NCBI GenBank assembly: GCA_032358165.1
Contig: JAALGY010000063.1
Coordinates: 124,001-188,000 of the forward strand
Reading direction: 5' to 3'
From: Diplosphaera chodatii
Taxonomy: Eukaryota; Chlorophyta; Trebouxiophyceae; Prasiolales; Stichococcaceae
DNA: 64,000 nt
A model generated the notes under the pieces. That model saw only the letters and a program-made list of their open reading frames with translations, had not been told where the DNA came from and did not search any database. Positions 22,431-35,613 of the stretch are shown one piece after another. Within the stretch, counting starts at the first letter, position 1. Each line of letters starts with the position of its first letter. The translations under genes and the position numbers were made by a program.

Positions 22431-24844
22431 GTCTGTGCCAGCAAACAACCAGCAGTCAACAAGGGAAACAAAGGGCAGCATCTTCAGGCAGGGTGCATGG
22501 TTGGGACGTGTCTGCAGAAAGTGGATGCATGGTCTGATAGATGTCGGCAGAAAGTGAGATAGCTGAGCGCAGTCGCTATACAATGGGAGTGACACGAGCC
22601 CCTCCCACTGGCCTAGCCAACATGTTGTTGGCAACGACAGTGAGACAACTATGCACAGACCATGTTGTGTTGGTAACCCACCTTTGGTCGTGCGTACAAG
22701 AGAGTGTCTTGTTCGAATTTCATCTGCACCGCACACATTGTGAAAACTTGTGACATCATGTACACCAACAGCCCGCCCGAATCCATCTGCAATAGTATGA
22801 TAGTGTATGATGCAGGACACGAGATGGCCCAAACTCACATTGCACAGGCACACGGCCGAAGCAATGATGAAGATGAGGAGGATGATGGAGATGAGCCACG
22901 CAGTAGACGATGTTGCCCAGGTGACTGACGCATCGCCGAATTGTGCGGTATGGTAGTGGCCATCTGAAGGACAGACGACAGAAGTTCGAGACTGTGATGG
23001 CAGGGCAATTGATGTTGACACACACAGCCTGGAGGTGCAGCGCCGGGCCAACAGCCGGGCATCAGGCATGCTGGCGTCATCAACACTGGTCACCTTGCTG
23101 CAGCAGCCGCCGGCGGAAGGGCGCACGGTGCTGCTCCAGCCACTGCTGCATCTCCGTCAGCTTGGCGTCCGGCCGCACGTCCACCGATGCCAGCTGCGCA
23201 ACCACGCGGCCGCCTGCCATGGAGCAGAATACACATGCATCACACCTACTATTGCAGTTGGCACGCCATGCACGGCCAGCTGTGTTATGCCACCGGAATA
23301 CACTGTGCAGCGAGCAGTTGAGTCACACAGGTCAGGTGCTGAAAAGGTACCCCAACTATCTTGCATGGTGCGCACCCACATCAGCATCAGTCATCATGGC
23401 ATCGGGGGCACACCTGTGGCATTGTGCAGCGCAGCCCAGACCTCGGCCAGGGTGCCCTGCAGCATGGCTGCGGCTGCAGCAGCCTGCCTGGAGTCGGGGC
23501 CGTGCCGGGCGCGCACCGCCTGAAGCCCCAGCAGCGTGGCCTCTAGCAGCTTGGGCGGCCCTGCATCCCTGTGTGCACAACAAGGCAAGCGACTCGCCGT
23601 TCGAGCCTGCACTCCCCGGGTTCGTCCAGACAGGCAGGACCCTCATGCAAGTGCACCTCTGTGCAAAGGCTCCACCCGGTAGCACAGTGCACTACGTGCA
23701 GCATTGCTTCACTCTGCTATGCACCATCAGCAGCCTGTGCAGCACAGCACCCACCCGCTGCCGGCCTGCTGCGTCTGCGCGGCCTCCAGGGCCTGGTGCC
23801 GCAACGCGCCCAGCTCCAGCACAAACAGCCGGTCCTCTGCGTACCCCATGTTCAGCAGCTTGTCGTCGCCGCTAGTGACCTGCAGGCGGGGGTCGCCCCT
23901 CTGTCACGTGACGACGTTCTGAAACAGCAGCAACCTGCTGCACGACCTCAGTGCAGCAGCACGAGCACAGGCGAGAAAGCTGGGGTACATGTACACACCA
24001 GGAAGCACCAGGGCCCGGCATCACAGTCCCAGCTTGGCTGCTCCTGGGCAGTGTAATTGTAACCGCGTGCAATGACGACATCCTGCGGACGGAATGTCAC
24101 CGTAGGCACTCTGACCTATGCTCTGCATGGTGCATATGTCCTTTTCGCGTTAGAAGAACGCCGGCATGCAAGACCCACATATGCTTTCTGCTCCTGGCAG
24201 CGCTCGCCGCAGTTCTCCGGCAGGTTTGCAGGTGCCAGCGACTTGTACACAAAGTCTTGCTTGTTGCTGCCTGCCACCGCCGCCACGGCCCGCGCTAGCG
24301 TGGTCGCATCCGCATTGATGGACGCCAAGTGCGCTGCCTTGGTGTCTGCCAACTTGCCCAGCGCATCGCCTTGCAACACAGACGTTGGTCAATCAGGCAT
24401 TACAACGAGAAGTACACTGCATGGCAGACCAGTAAACAAGTTCGAGTTCAGCATGAAAGCGCTGATAGTGCAGCAAATCACCTGCGCCGAGGACCTGCAC
24501 AGCGAGTACGACGGAGGGCCGCTGAAAGACACTGGCAGACAAGACCTCCTCAACCTGCGCACGGCACGTGTTGGCGAGTCTGCAAGCGTCGAACAGCCAG
24601 CTGCATCATGCAACCGTGCTGCGTGCATGTCGCTGACCTGCTCCGAGACCCCAGCTGTGCTATGCGCATCTGTCTCTGCGTTCAGCAGCGACCCGAGGAC
24701 CACTGTCACCGCATCTGCGCTGCTGAGCTGGCTCGACCCTGCGACTTTGATGTATGAGCCACCATCGAAGTAGGATATCTGCGCTGCACTCGCCCAGGTC
24801 AGCAAACTGAGGGCGATTACCAGCAACGAAATGTGCCGGGCCAT
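22431..24844 (-). CDS. DUF7794-like type I membrane protein (secretory pathway)
   Basis: The start ATG at 24844 opens a clear signal peptide (MARHISLLVIALSLLTWASA) followed by FDGGSYIKVAGSSQ and DAVTVVLGSLLN. In-phase joins then give VEEVLSASVFQRPSVVLAVQ near 24560-24500 and GDALGKLADTKAAHLASINA near 24370. The F-x-RP-x-V-x-L run resembles plant DUF7794 proteins, as I recall them. Later luminal exons include DDKLLNMGYAEDRLFVLELG, LLGLQAVRARHGPDS and WLEQHRAPFRRRLLQQ. One strong transmembrane helix (AWLISIILLIFIIASAVCLC) lies near 22880-22830, and a short cytosolic tail follows. I could not settle the final exon: the end is somewhere between 22431 and about 22590. Function is unknown; topology predicts a large luminal domain with a small cytosolic tail. 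Confidence 0.65.
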
Positions 24845-25139
24845 TGTATGTCTGTGCGTCAACTTGACACCAGCATCAGAAGTACCTTGAAGAACAAACA
24901 CCCGCTGCAAGCAAGCGGACAGACCTCAACACTGCACCCGTCTTCAGCTCCTTCAGCTCCATGTGCCCTAGTCTTCTTGCGGAAGTACCAGCCTGGAAGC
25001 ACCACTTGTGACTGTACAGTTGGTCCCTGGTCGTTCTTCTTCACACATGTAGCCTGTTTCATGCCTGTGCAGCCTGTGCACAGCCTCTGATTACATCTGA
25101 TGAATGTACCCAAGAAATGTGCGACTGCCACCCCACTCA

Positions 25140-25935
25140 CAGCCAGGCTCTTGGACTGTTCATCATCTTGTCAGGGGCGTCGTGTCTTTGAGGCGTCTGC
25201 AGATGCTGCAGGCATGCAGCCTGCTGTGCCGTGCTGAAGCTCGCCGTGCCAGCTTCGATACACCGCAGTAGCAGGTCCATGTGCACACGCCCGCGTCCAG
25301 AAGCGTTGCTGCCGAACTCTTCCAACTCATTCCCAAAGTCGGACATAAAGCTGTTGAGGTACACGTCCCGGAATGTCATGCCGCCCGGGTCCTCGGAGCG
25401 TTGCTGGGCTGAAAGTCCCGCGCCTGGCGCTTGCCCCGCGAGTTCTGGGAGGTCCTCAGCCCCTGCACGGTACACAGACACTGTCTGACACTTGTGCGAC
25501 TAAGCACCGCCTGTCCTGCTGCTCAATGTAACGCTCTTTATTGCACCAACATCAGTCTTCGAGCATCAAGTGCACCTCCGACGGGTATATCAGCCAACGC
25601 AGCATGGTACGCAGTCTCCCCTTGGTCGCTGGCACGTTGCTTGCGCTTGATCCTCTTCTGCCTGCAGCGCAGTGTGCTCATCCCATGACTTGCAGTCCTT
25701 CGCGCAAGACGCCCTCTAGGTACCGGAGCCTCGTGAAAGCCACCAACCTGGGTTTCCCTGCATCGTCACCGGCACCCGACGGGCACCGTATAGCTTGCTG
25801 CGCTGGTGCAGCTGTGGACTGTGTTGCACCATGATCATGCGTGTGCTGTGTCGCCGCGGTGGCATGCGCCTGCCGGATTTGTCGGCTGATCTCTGCTAGT
25901 GCGTTGCTCTCACGATACTTCTCATGGGTGCCCAT
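25140..25935 (-). CDS. Small protein with an RSA3-like domain (tentative two-exon model)
   Basis: The downstream exon (about 25490-25140) encodes MTFRDVYLNSFMSDFGNELE and then LLLRCIEAGTASFSTAQQ. This resembles the C-terminal domain of ribosome assembly protein 3 (helix, acidic D/E-F-x-x-D/E-L, then a short helix and a 'SGxxxF' turn). The upstream exon has a good ATG context at 25935 (ccATGG) and encodes MGTHEKYRESNALAEISRQI with a Thr/His/Gln-rich stretch. A join from its end (LREGLQ) to the acceptor before ACAGTGTCT is in phase, but the donor (GTCATG) is weak. Two separate small genes are the alternative. If the RSA3 match holds, the product would assist large-subunit assembly in the nucleolus. 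Confidence 0.4.
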
Positions 25936-26448
25936 GGTCCAATACCCGCACCGTGCACAGCTTGCTGCCGATGCCTCTGACTCACAAGCGCGGCGTCTGT
26001 TATGACTCTAGGCTGTCAGTGCGATGTTCACTGGCAGCTAGCGGCGCCCTGCTTGCAGTTTGACATGAGGGTACACCATGCGCGCAAGGCAGTTCAGCAA
26101 GCAAGGCAGCGGCAACGGTGCTTGGCCGTATGACTGCAAGTCGGTCCCGAGAACTCATCAAGTGCAACTGTGCAAGGCAGGCAAAGCACAACTGCAACCC
26201 ATGCAACATGCATCACTGCATCTGCTGCAGCAGCGGCGCTGCACATGCCCCCTGCTTTGCATGAAAGCAGCGATGCAGCATGCCATCTGTCGCTTGGATC
26301 ACCACTTTGTGTGCATTGCACGCTGCACACCGGAACGACTTCAAAGCCCGCCGCAACGCTATAAGCTGGCCAGTGGCTCGCTGGAGTTCAATGCGGTTGA
26401 CGACCTGTGCGCACGTGTTGGCCTTCTGACTGCCACCTGAAGGATCAC
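25936..26448. promoter_or_regulatory. Intergenic region between divergent RSA3-like and SWP73 genes
   Basis: About 510 bases with no recognised coding exon. It should hold both promoters. Confidence 0.35.
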
Positions 26449-29357
26449 ATGGCCGGGCTGCCTCCGAATTTGCAGCCTGTATCTAACGGCGTGCGGCAGC
26501 CGGCGGCTACGCCCTCGGACGCGGGCTCCTCACAGATACCACAGATGTTTGGCGGACTTGCGAGCTCACTGACACCCGAGCAGCACCGGCAGCTGCAGCA
26601 GCAGGCGGTTGAGCATGCGCAACGCATCCAGGCGGGGCTGGCGCAGCCTGATGCGATGCGGATGTCGACGGGGTTTGGCGCCGCACCTGCACTTGCGGGA
26701 CCGCCACAACAGACTGTCCCAACCCCGCAGCCGCGCATGCAGTGGAGGCCACAAGCCGCTCGACCTGTTGTGAGTCCAGACTAATGTGTCGTGCAATATC
26801 CTCACATCGCAACATCAGACTGTCCGCTGGTAGAGATCAACCGACACTCCACACGCCACCACATGCATGTGCAGGCCATGGCAGCAGGAGCAGCCCAGGG
26901 TGTGCAGCCGCTGCCACAGCCGCAACAGCCGCAACAGCAGCACGTGCGGCCCATAGGCATGCCACCGCCTGCAGCACAGCAGCAACAACAGCACCAGCAG
27001 CCGCGGCAGGTGGTGCGCGCAGCGGAGGCGGTGCCCGCGGCCCGGCGTGTCATCAAGAAACGCAAAGCACCGGAGCAGCTGCTGGCCGACAAGGTGGAGC
27101 TGCATCTGCGCACACTTCGAATGCACTGCCTCTGTGGGTTTGGAAGTGAGCGAGGAAGGCAGCCTCTTGATGCGTCAATGTGCAGGGTGGGCAAGGCGGT
27201 CTGACATGCGTCAAGTTGCTGGACTGGGCTGCAGGTGGCCACCTTCGTTCCGCAGTCGGCACTGTTCCAGCAGCTGGCGGGCCTGGAGAAGGAGGTGGAC
27301 GGCGTGCTGGCCCGCAAGCACGCCGAGGTGGCCGCCGCGCTGCGCAACTGCGCGACCGTCCCCAAGAAGCTGCGGGTGTACCTCGTGGCCACCCACAGCA
27401 ACCAGCCAGGCACAGCGACAGAGGCGGCAGCTGCGCCGGCGGCGCCCGGCAGTCAGGCCGCCGCAGCGTCAGGTGCGCGCAGCTTTCAATGCCGCTGGGG
27501 ACGTTCCTCCTGACGAAGCAAGCCATGGGTGCTCTGGCTGCCTCTGATCGACTGTCCAGTCGGCTGTGTCCGATAGCCCAGCGGTCGGGCAGGTGTCAGC
27601 TGTTGAACCACTGGGTTGCAGGCGGCAGCAGGGCGAGTGGGCCTGACGGCGGGCCCCCCGCCTGGGTCTTCCGCCTGCACGGCCGCCTGCTGGAGCCATC
27701 AGGCGAGGCGCCACAGAAGGGTGTGCCACCAGCTCCAGAGCCGTTCAGCCACTACCTACGCAGCGTCAGGTGGGCAGGCCGCAACTTTGCATCGCTTGGA
27801 GCTTGCCCAGTGGCCGGACAGAGCTTAGCTTGTGTTGGCCTCAGCCATCTCATAAGAGCAAGAACACTTTTGCCGTGTTGGTCCAGGATTGAGCTGGTAC
27901 CAGAGGGCCAGCCGCCGGCGGAGGCGCTGCGGTGGAGCGCCGCGCAGCACACTGAGCCGGCGCGCGAAGCCTTTGAGATCAGGTGTGCACTGTGTACAGT
28001 TCTGCGGCAAAAGCAGCATGCCTGCAGACAACAAGGAGACGTTCCCTGCAGCCTGATGAGCACCCTTGGACCGGCCGTGCAATCTGTGCGCTGTCCACAG
28101 GCGTGTGGGCAGTGAGGCATGCCAGGCCAAGGTCACTCTCGAGGTGAACTGGCAGCCTCAGCGCTTCAAGTTGTCAGCGGCGCTCGGCAGCCTCCTTGGG
28201 GTGCAGTCCGAGACGCGAGCATACGTCCTGCAGGTGCAGTCAGATCCCCACTTGAGCACGACTGACACTTGGACAGCCTGGTCCCAAGTCAAAGCGCATA
28301 AAACCATATGTCACAGGGTTGTTCGCCTGGTCTGCAATGTCGAAGCCATTGACATTGCGGCTGGGCTCAGGGCCCGGGGTGGTGTGCCTGCAGGCGGTGT
28401 GCGGGTACATCATGCGGCAGGGGCTGCGGGACCCCGCGCAGCCGGGCGTGGTGCGGTGCGACGCGCGGCTGCGGGGGGTGCTGGGGGACGCGGCGGTGCA
28501 GATGTCCAGCGTCGCCGAGCGGCTGGCGCCCCACCTGACGCCCGCGCCGCCCATCCAGATGACGTACCCCATCAAGTGCGCCTGCCTTCACCCTGCTGCT
28601 TGGTGGTCCGGCGGAGGCCATGTGCAGCTTGGCATAATATGTCTCACCATGTTGGTTTGCGGTTTGTACGCACGCGTTTGTGGTGGACTCGTTCGCCCCA
28701 ATGCACTGCCAACCGTCTGTGCAGGCCCAGTGGTCCCAGCCCCGGCGTGCCGGACTGCTACGACATCGACATCGAGGTGCCACTGCCGCCCGCAGGCGCT
28801 GCCCCCGCGCTGCTGAACAAGCTGGGCTCGGGGACCGAGGTCGAGCCGGTGCGTGTTCATGCACGAACACAGTCATGAAGCGTATCCAGCGAGCATGCGT
28901 GCTCGTGCATCAGTGCTCCCCGATGGCTCAAGGGCAAGTGGCAGAGCCACCCAGCACTTGCAGGCATCTGCATGCTATGGTTTTGTGTGTCGATGTGCAG
29001 TGCACCACACGTATCAACGGCCTGGTCAAGCAGATCAACGAGCATGTGCGCCGGCGCACATTCCTGCTGGGGTTCAGCCAGTCGCCTGCAGACTTCATCA
29101 ATGGCCTGCTTGCCTCCCAGGCAAGCCCACTGGCGACTGTGGTATGGGGCATGATTTTGTTGCCGCCTCGAGTTCTGCTTCAGACAAAGGTTTAGTGCTC
29201 GTGAGAGTGGCTTTTGTCTGTACAGGCAAGGGACCTCCGCACTTTCAAGAGCGAGCACGCTGATGTCGCCAGCATGTATGCGCCGACGCGGACAGAGCTG
29301 TTCCATGGCAGATGGGTCGAGGATGCTGTATTGAAGTACACACGAAGCACCTTCTGA
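26449..29357 (+). CDS. SWP73: SWI/SNF complex subunit SWP73/SMARCD (BAF60) with SWIB domain
   Basis: Core subunit of the SWI/SNF nucleosome-remodelling complex. The N-terminal exons (26449-27010) are Pro/Gln-rich. Then come [55 protein letters not shown] and [15 protein letters not shown], the conserved region before the SWIB fold. [27 protein letters not shown] and [20 protein letters not shown] follow. The SWIB/MDM2 domain is near 28370-28560: [27 protein letters not shown] and [15 protein letters not shown]. The C-terminus has [18 protein letters not shown] and [17 protein letters not shown], matching plant CHC1/SWP73. The start ATG at 26449 has the context cacATGG. It converges on the UDP-arabinopyranose mutase gene. 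Confidence 0.9.
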
Positions 29358-29823
29358 CACGTTCGCCAGGATCAGCCATGCCGCCGCAGCTGATCGTGCT
29401 GTCCACAATGTACAGATCAGTTGACCATGCTTTGCATGTGGTGAGCGTTTGCATTACAGAGTGTTTTCTGCAGTGGCATCAGACAGTGAGCCTTGTGTGC
29501 AGTCTATTGCCGTCTACGTCTCTCCACATGGCCCAAAGCTATGTCAAGTGCAATGCGGTACTGTGTAGCAATGCCATTCCAAAACAATGGTGTCGAGTGG
29601 CTGTCCGTTCTACTGCATAGCTCACTGCAGGGTGCCTATTGATGAAGTATTCTGATTTGATGCTCTCGCGGCCTGCTGCTAACTGATCAAGTATGCAGAG
29701 ATGTTGCCGAGCCACTCGAGCTTCTACTGAACAAGCGAAACGACATCAGGCCTCACGATGCCTGTGCTGAGCAGCAGGCCTCGCACTGCCGCTGTGTTGT
29801 GCCGCGCGTCGCTGGCCGGCGGT
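29358..29823. other. Convergent 3' intergenic region
   Basis: About 466 bases between the stops of SWP73 (+) and UDP-arabinopyranose mutase (-). I see no gene, repeat or RNA in it. Confidence 0.4.
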
Positions 29824-32615
29824 TCACTTGATGTCTGGGATGCCCTCCGGGTTCAGCTGCCGCCACGACTCGATCCAGGCGATCATGCCGTCCGCCAGCT
29901 TGACGAAGTAGGGGTCGACGTGGGCGAGGCCCTTGCGCACGTGCTCCGCCAGCTCCAGGTACAGCTCCTCTGGGTCCTGCAGCAGTTCAATGTCTCGAAC
30001 TCTCAGGGTTTTACATGTGCTGTGCAACCGTCAGTATCAGCCGGCGCGTGCACAGGGCAACCTCTGTTGTTCCCGCATGCCATGGTACGCTTGACACTGC
30101 AGGCCACCAGCTGACTCGCATCGTCTGCGTCGGCCCTCTAAAAGCTCTTGTCCTGCTCTATAGCTCACCGTCTTGCCCTCTGTCAGCTTGACCTTCTCGA
30201 AGAAGGGGATGATCTCCTCTTGCCAGTAGATGCCGAGGTACCTGGAACAGCAGGAGGTGGATGCGTTCGCTCCAATGCTGTGTGATGTGGCACACGCTTG
30301 TGGCTTCATCAATTACGGCAGTGGAAACTCACTCGCGCTTCAGGTTGGCAAAGGGGTTGGACGCCTTCGAGTGCCAGATGTACGGCTTGCCCGTCTTCAC
30401 GCCCAGGCCCAGGTGGTCCAGCATCACCTGCACGCGCATGGCACCCACACTGTGTACAAATGGTTCCACCACAAGGGCAATGCTGGCGGGCGATGCTGTC
30501 CTTCCTCCACTACAGCAAGCCGGCCTCCGCCGGAGCTGACATGCCAAGCTGTGCTGGCTGTGGTTTCATAGCGGCCGCGCACCTTGCAGCACCAGCCGGC
30601 CCACATGTCGTCGTACCGGCCCCATGGCTGTCCCTGGCCCATGAGTCCGAAGTACATCGCTGGGCCGATCAGCTTGCGGTCGAACGCCAGGTTCATGCCG
30701 CACATCGGGAACAGCGTGCCCTGCATTGCGGTGTCCAAATGTTGTAACAACGACAGGATGACCCCTGCATTCTTGCCATGCGGCTGTGGTCGTGGCTGCA
30801 GGAGCCTGGGCCACCACACATGCTCAGGGACTCTGAAGCACACCTTGGGGATTGTCATGACCATGTCGATGTACTTGGTGTTGCGCTCTGCGGGCTTCAC
30901 CATCTGTGTCGGCGCGTCATAGTCCGGGATGTTCAGCCACAGCCCTGCAGGCAAGGCCGAAACTTGACGCTGTTCGGGTTTTGCAAGCCCCTCGTGCACC
31001 AGCGGCTCGTGCCCGTGCCGTCTCACTGCTGTGGTGCTGGTTTCGGATGACCTCACCATGTGACACTGCAGTGGGCACGCCCTCACGCAGGCTGAACGGG
31101 TAGCCGCGCACGAAGTCGGTGCCCTGAAGATGCGTAATGCAAGGTCACTCATCACAGTCGCAAGTCGAAGCAAAGGAGTGATGGATGCCAGCAAGACCCC
31201 CTGTGTGTCATCTACGCACACGGCACACACTGCTGCAAGCACACACCAGCACACACCTCCGCATAGGGGTCGTACAGCGTGTTGAAGAAGAACGGCGTCG
31301 ATGGAGATGTCAGGTTCTTGATGTGCTGTGCCAGTGCGTTGACCTGCTCGCCAGTGGGGTCCTTTGCCACGAAGCAATCGTCATCAATGGTGTACACGAA
31401 CCGCTTCTTGGACACCGCATAGCCGAAGCAGCGGCATGCCGAGTCCTTGAAGCTGATGCACCTGGACCACAACCACATGCACCTTGAGTGCATGCTGAAA
31501 CTGCAAGGCAGCTGTGTGAGCGGGCGGCTGGCTCGTTGCACAGCAACAACACAACAGTCTCATTGTGTAGGTGTGACCGGGTGTCGTCAGACATGCACCG
31601 CATGCGCAACCAGCTGTGGGTGCTCGAAGTGCATGCCCGCACAGTCTGCCACGCACCAGGCCTTGTCGCCCAGGATGCGCTCGATGTCATTGCGGTTATA
31701 GAGCTCGTAGTCGAAGCCTGGCGGCACATCCACCTTCCGCTCTGGGTCACCATCCTGCCGGGGCAGGTTCGTAACAGCATACTCAGCTCAATGGGCCTGT
31801 TGCACGTGATTGCATCTGCCCACAGGCAGGGATTGAGGTGCAAAAGAAGGGGTGCGATGAGCGGGTGCACAAGCTGCCTGCACGCCAGTCCAGCACTGGC
31901 GGGAGGACCACAAAATGCGCAGGGTTGCAGCGCACCTGCACCACGATCAGGTGGTACGGCTCGAAAGCGAAGCGCCACTGCTCAAGGAAGTCGAGCCTGC
32001 AGAAGTGCAGTGACAGCCAACTTTGTGTTGCCTGTGACCCATTGCACAATGATCTTGCAAGCATAATGGCAACGAGCAGCAGCGCCGTGTCGCTGGCTCG
32101 GTGCATGCGCGCCCGTCAACGCATACGCATGCATCCGGCCATCCGATCGAGTAGCAGCTCACTGGTGGCCTATTGCAGACGGCGGTGAGTGTTGGGGTGT
32201 CCCAAAAGTGCCAGATCAGGCGACCGCACTTAAGAGCCGGCTTGCAGGTGCAGCGCGCATGCCCAGTAAGCCGCAGCATGCATATGCAACAGGTCAGAGA
32301 CCATTTTCTGTGCAATTACTGCAGTCTCAAGACACGCTTATGTTGGGCACCGCAATCGTGATCGCCCGACCCCCACAGTCCTTGCTCGCAACTCACAGGC
32401 AGAACCACAGCACTGACGTCTTAGCTATCATCATGCATGTAGGATCATGCTGTTGCGGCAAGCAGAGCCGTCGGATGCGTGCGCACATGGTGCATGCATT
32501 GACGCGGTACGCTACTACAAGCGGTGAAGTCGGGTTTGCACCAATACCGCGGCACTCACGATCCGATTGTCGGGATGACGATGTCCAGCTGATCTGCCAG
32601 CGCTGGCTTGGCCAT
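29824..32615 (-). CDS. UAM: UDP-arabinopyranose mutase / reversibly glycosylated polypeptide (GT75)
   Basis: Interconverts UDP-arabinopyranose and UDP-arabinofuranose for cell-wall glycans; cytosolic or Golgi-associated and self-glycosylating on Arg. The ATG at 32615 gives [17 protein letters not shown], the typical RGP N-terminus. Next are [20 protein letters not shown] with the DDD metal/nucleotide motif, [48 protein letters not shown] and VMTIPKG. Then come [72 protein letters not shown] and the tail [17 protein letters not shown]. Full-length family coverage with about ten introns. It is divergent from the aspartate carbamoyltransferase gene. Confidence 0.95.
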
Positions 32616-33296
32616 GGTGGCTGACGTTTGGCGCGGTGAGGGGGGCGCAGCTCGCTGCGCTGCAGTGCTCGTGACGTTGCAGCAGTTGTACAGCGATCCT
32701 AATTGGAACGGCTGCACCGTGCGTCGCAAGCAGCGATCAGGCCTATTGATATGAAGTGTGTGGAAGGAGAGTGCGGGCTCTCGAGGGGTGTACGGAGGGC
32801 AATATGCTTGGACCGTCGATCCGCTATGTGCCTACCTTCAGCTGGAACACTTATTTATTCTCCCTTGCACGAGCAAGGCGAATAGGGAATAGCCCGACCA
32901 AGGTGATTGGGCCGATGGGCCGCCCGTCGTCCTGAAAGGCAGGCGGTAATCGGACATTCCCCACGGTTGACGTCCTGATGTGCAAGGCGGTGCTCTGGAC
33001 GCAACGGACAGCGGACCCCCAGTGACCTACTTTGGGACGTTCAGTCACCAGGCCGTTGCCATGAAAGTCAAGCGCTGCAAATCGGCCGGCCATACCAGCA
33101 TGTATCGGCGGCAGGTCGCCAAACTGGTGAAGACTACATCGAATTCTGCCGCAAGATGCAAATTTCATATGCGCAAAAGCAGTGTGCGAAGGGTTTGTGT
33201 GTGATTTGCTTGGCAAATATACGTAGAAGTGAAGTCCAGAAGTTTGCTTGGTGGCAGCGACATGTATCAGCCTTGGCCGGCAAGGTAGCAATCGGC
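32616..33296. promoter_or_regulatory. Intergenic region between divergent UAM and aspartate carbamoyltransferase genes
   Basis: About 680 bases, the longest head-to-head gap apart from that at the right end of the window. A 300-codon open frame crosses it on the minus strand (32851-33753) but runs antisense through carbamoyltransferase exons and matches nothing. No transposon or RNA was seen. Confidence 0.35.
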
Positions 33297-35214
<1,918 letters not shown>

Positions 35215-35613
35215 AGTCAGCAATCAGGCAGGTGCTCACGCTGGTCGTGACTCTCAGCAGCTGTGATCAGAGCGAGTGTCAACGTACAGGACACATTGTC
35301 CAACGGGCTGTGGCGAGCGAGGTTTGAGGCAGGCTAAGGATAGGCAGCGATGCAGATCGTTTCAAGCCTCAAGGCTGCCACGCACACGATTAGCCTCATC
35401 AACGTCGTTCTCAATGCTGCTTTCAGACACCTCAATGCTCACAGTTGCTGCAGGCCAAGATATGGTACAGACCAATTGGGTGCGCTGCACAAGTCGAGGT
35501 TGCAAGGCTGACGCAGTTCACGCTCCCGTATACATGAGTCCTTCCTGCTGCTGACACCCCAGTGTCATGACGGTTGCAATCCTAACTTTTCAATCCAACG
35601 CTGCGCCCATCTG
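35215..35613. other. Convergent 3' intergenic region
   Basis: About 400 bases between the carbamoyltransferase and desaturase stops. I see no supported feature in it. Confidence 0.4.

Noticed and set aside
22428..23126. 232-codon minus-strand open frame
   Set aside because: It fuses the transmembrane exon of the DUF7794-like gene with intron sequence on both sides; only the membrane-helix part is credible coding.
26880..27010. CAG/CAA-rich stretch as a microsatellite repeat
   Set aside because: It is imperfect and codes for the Pro/Gln-rich N-terminus of SWP73, which is usual for this subunit.
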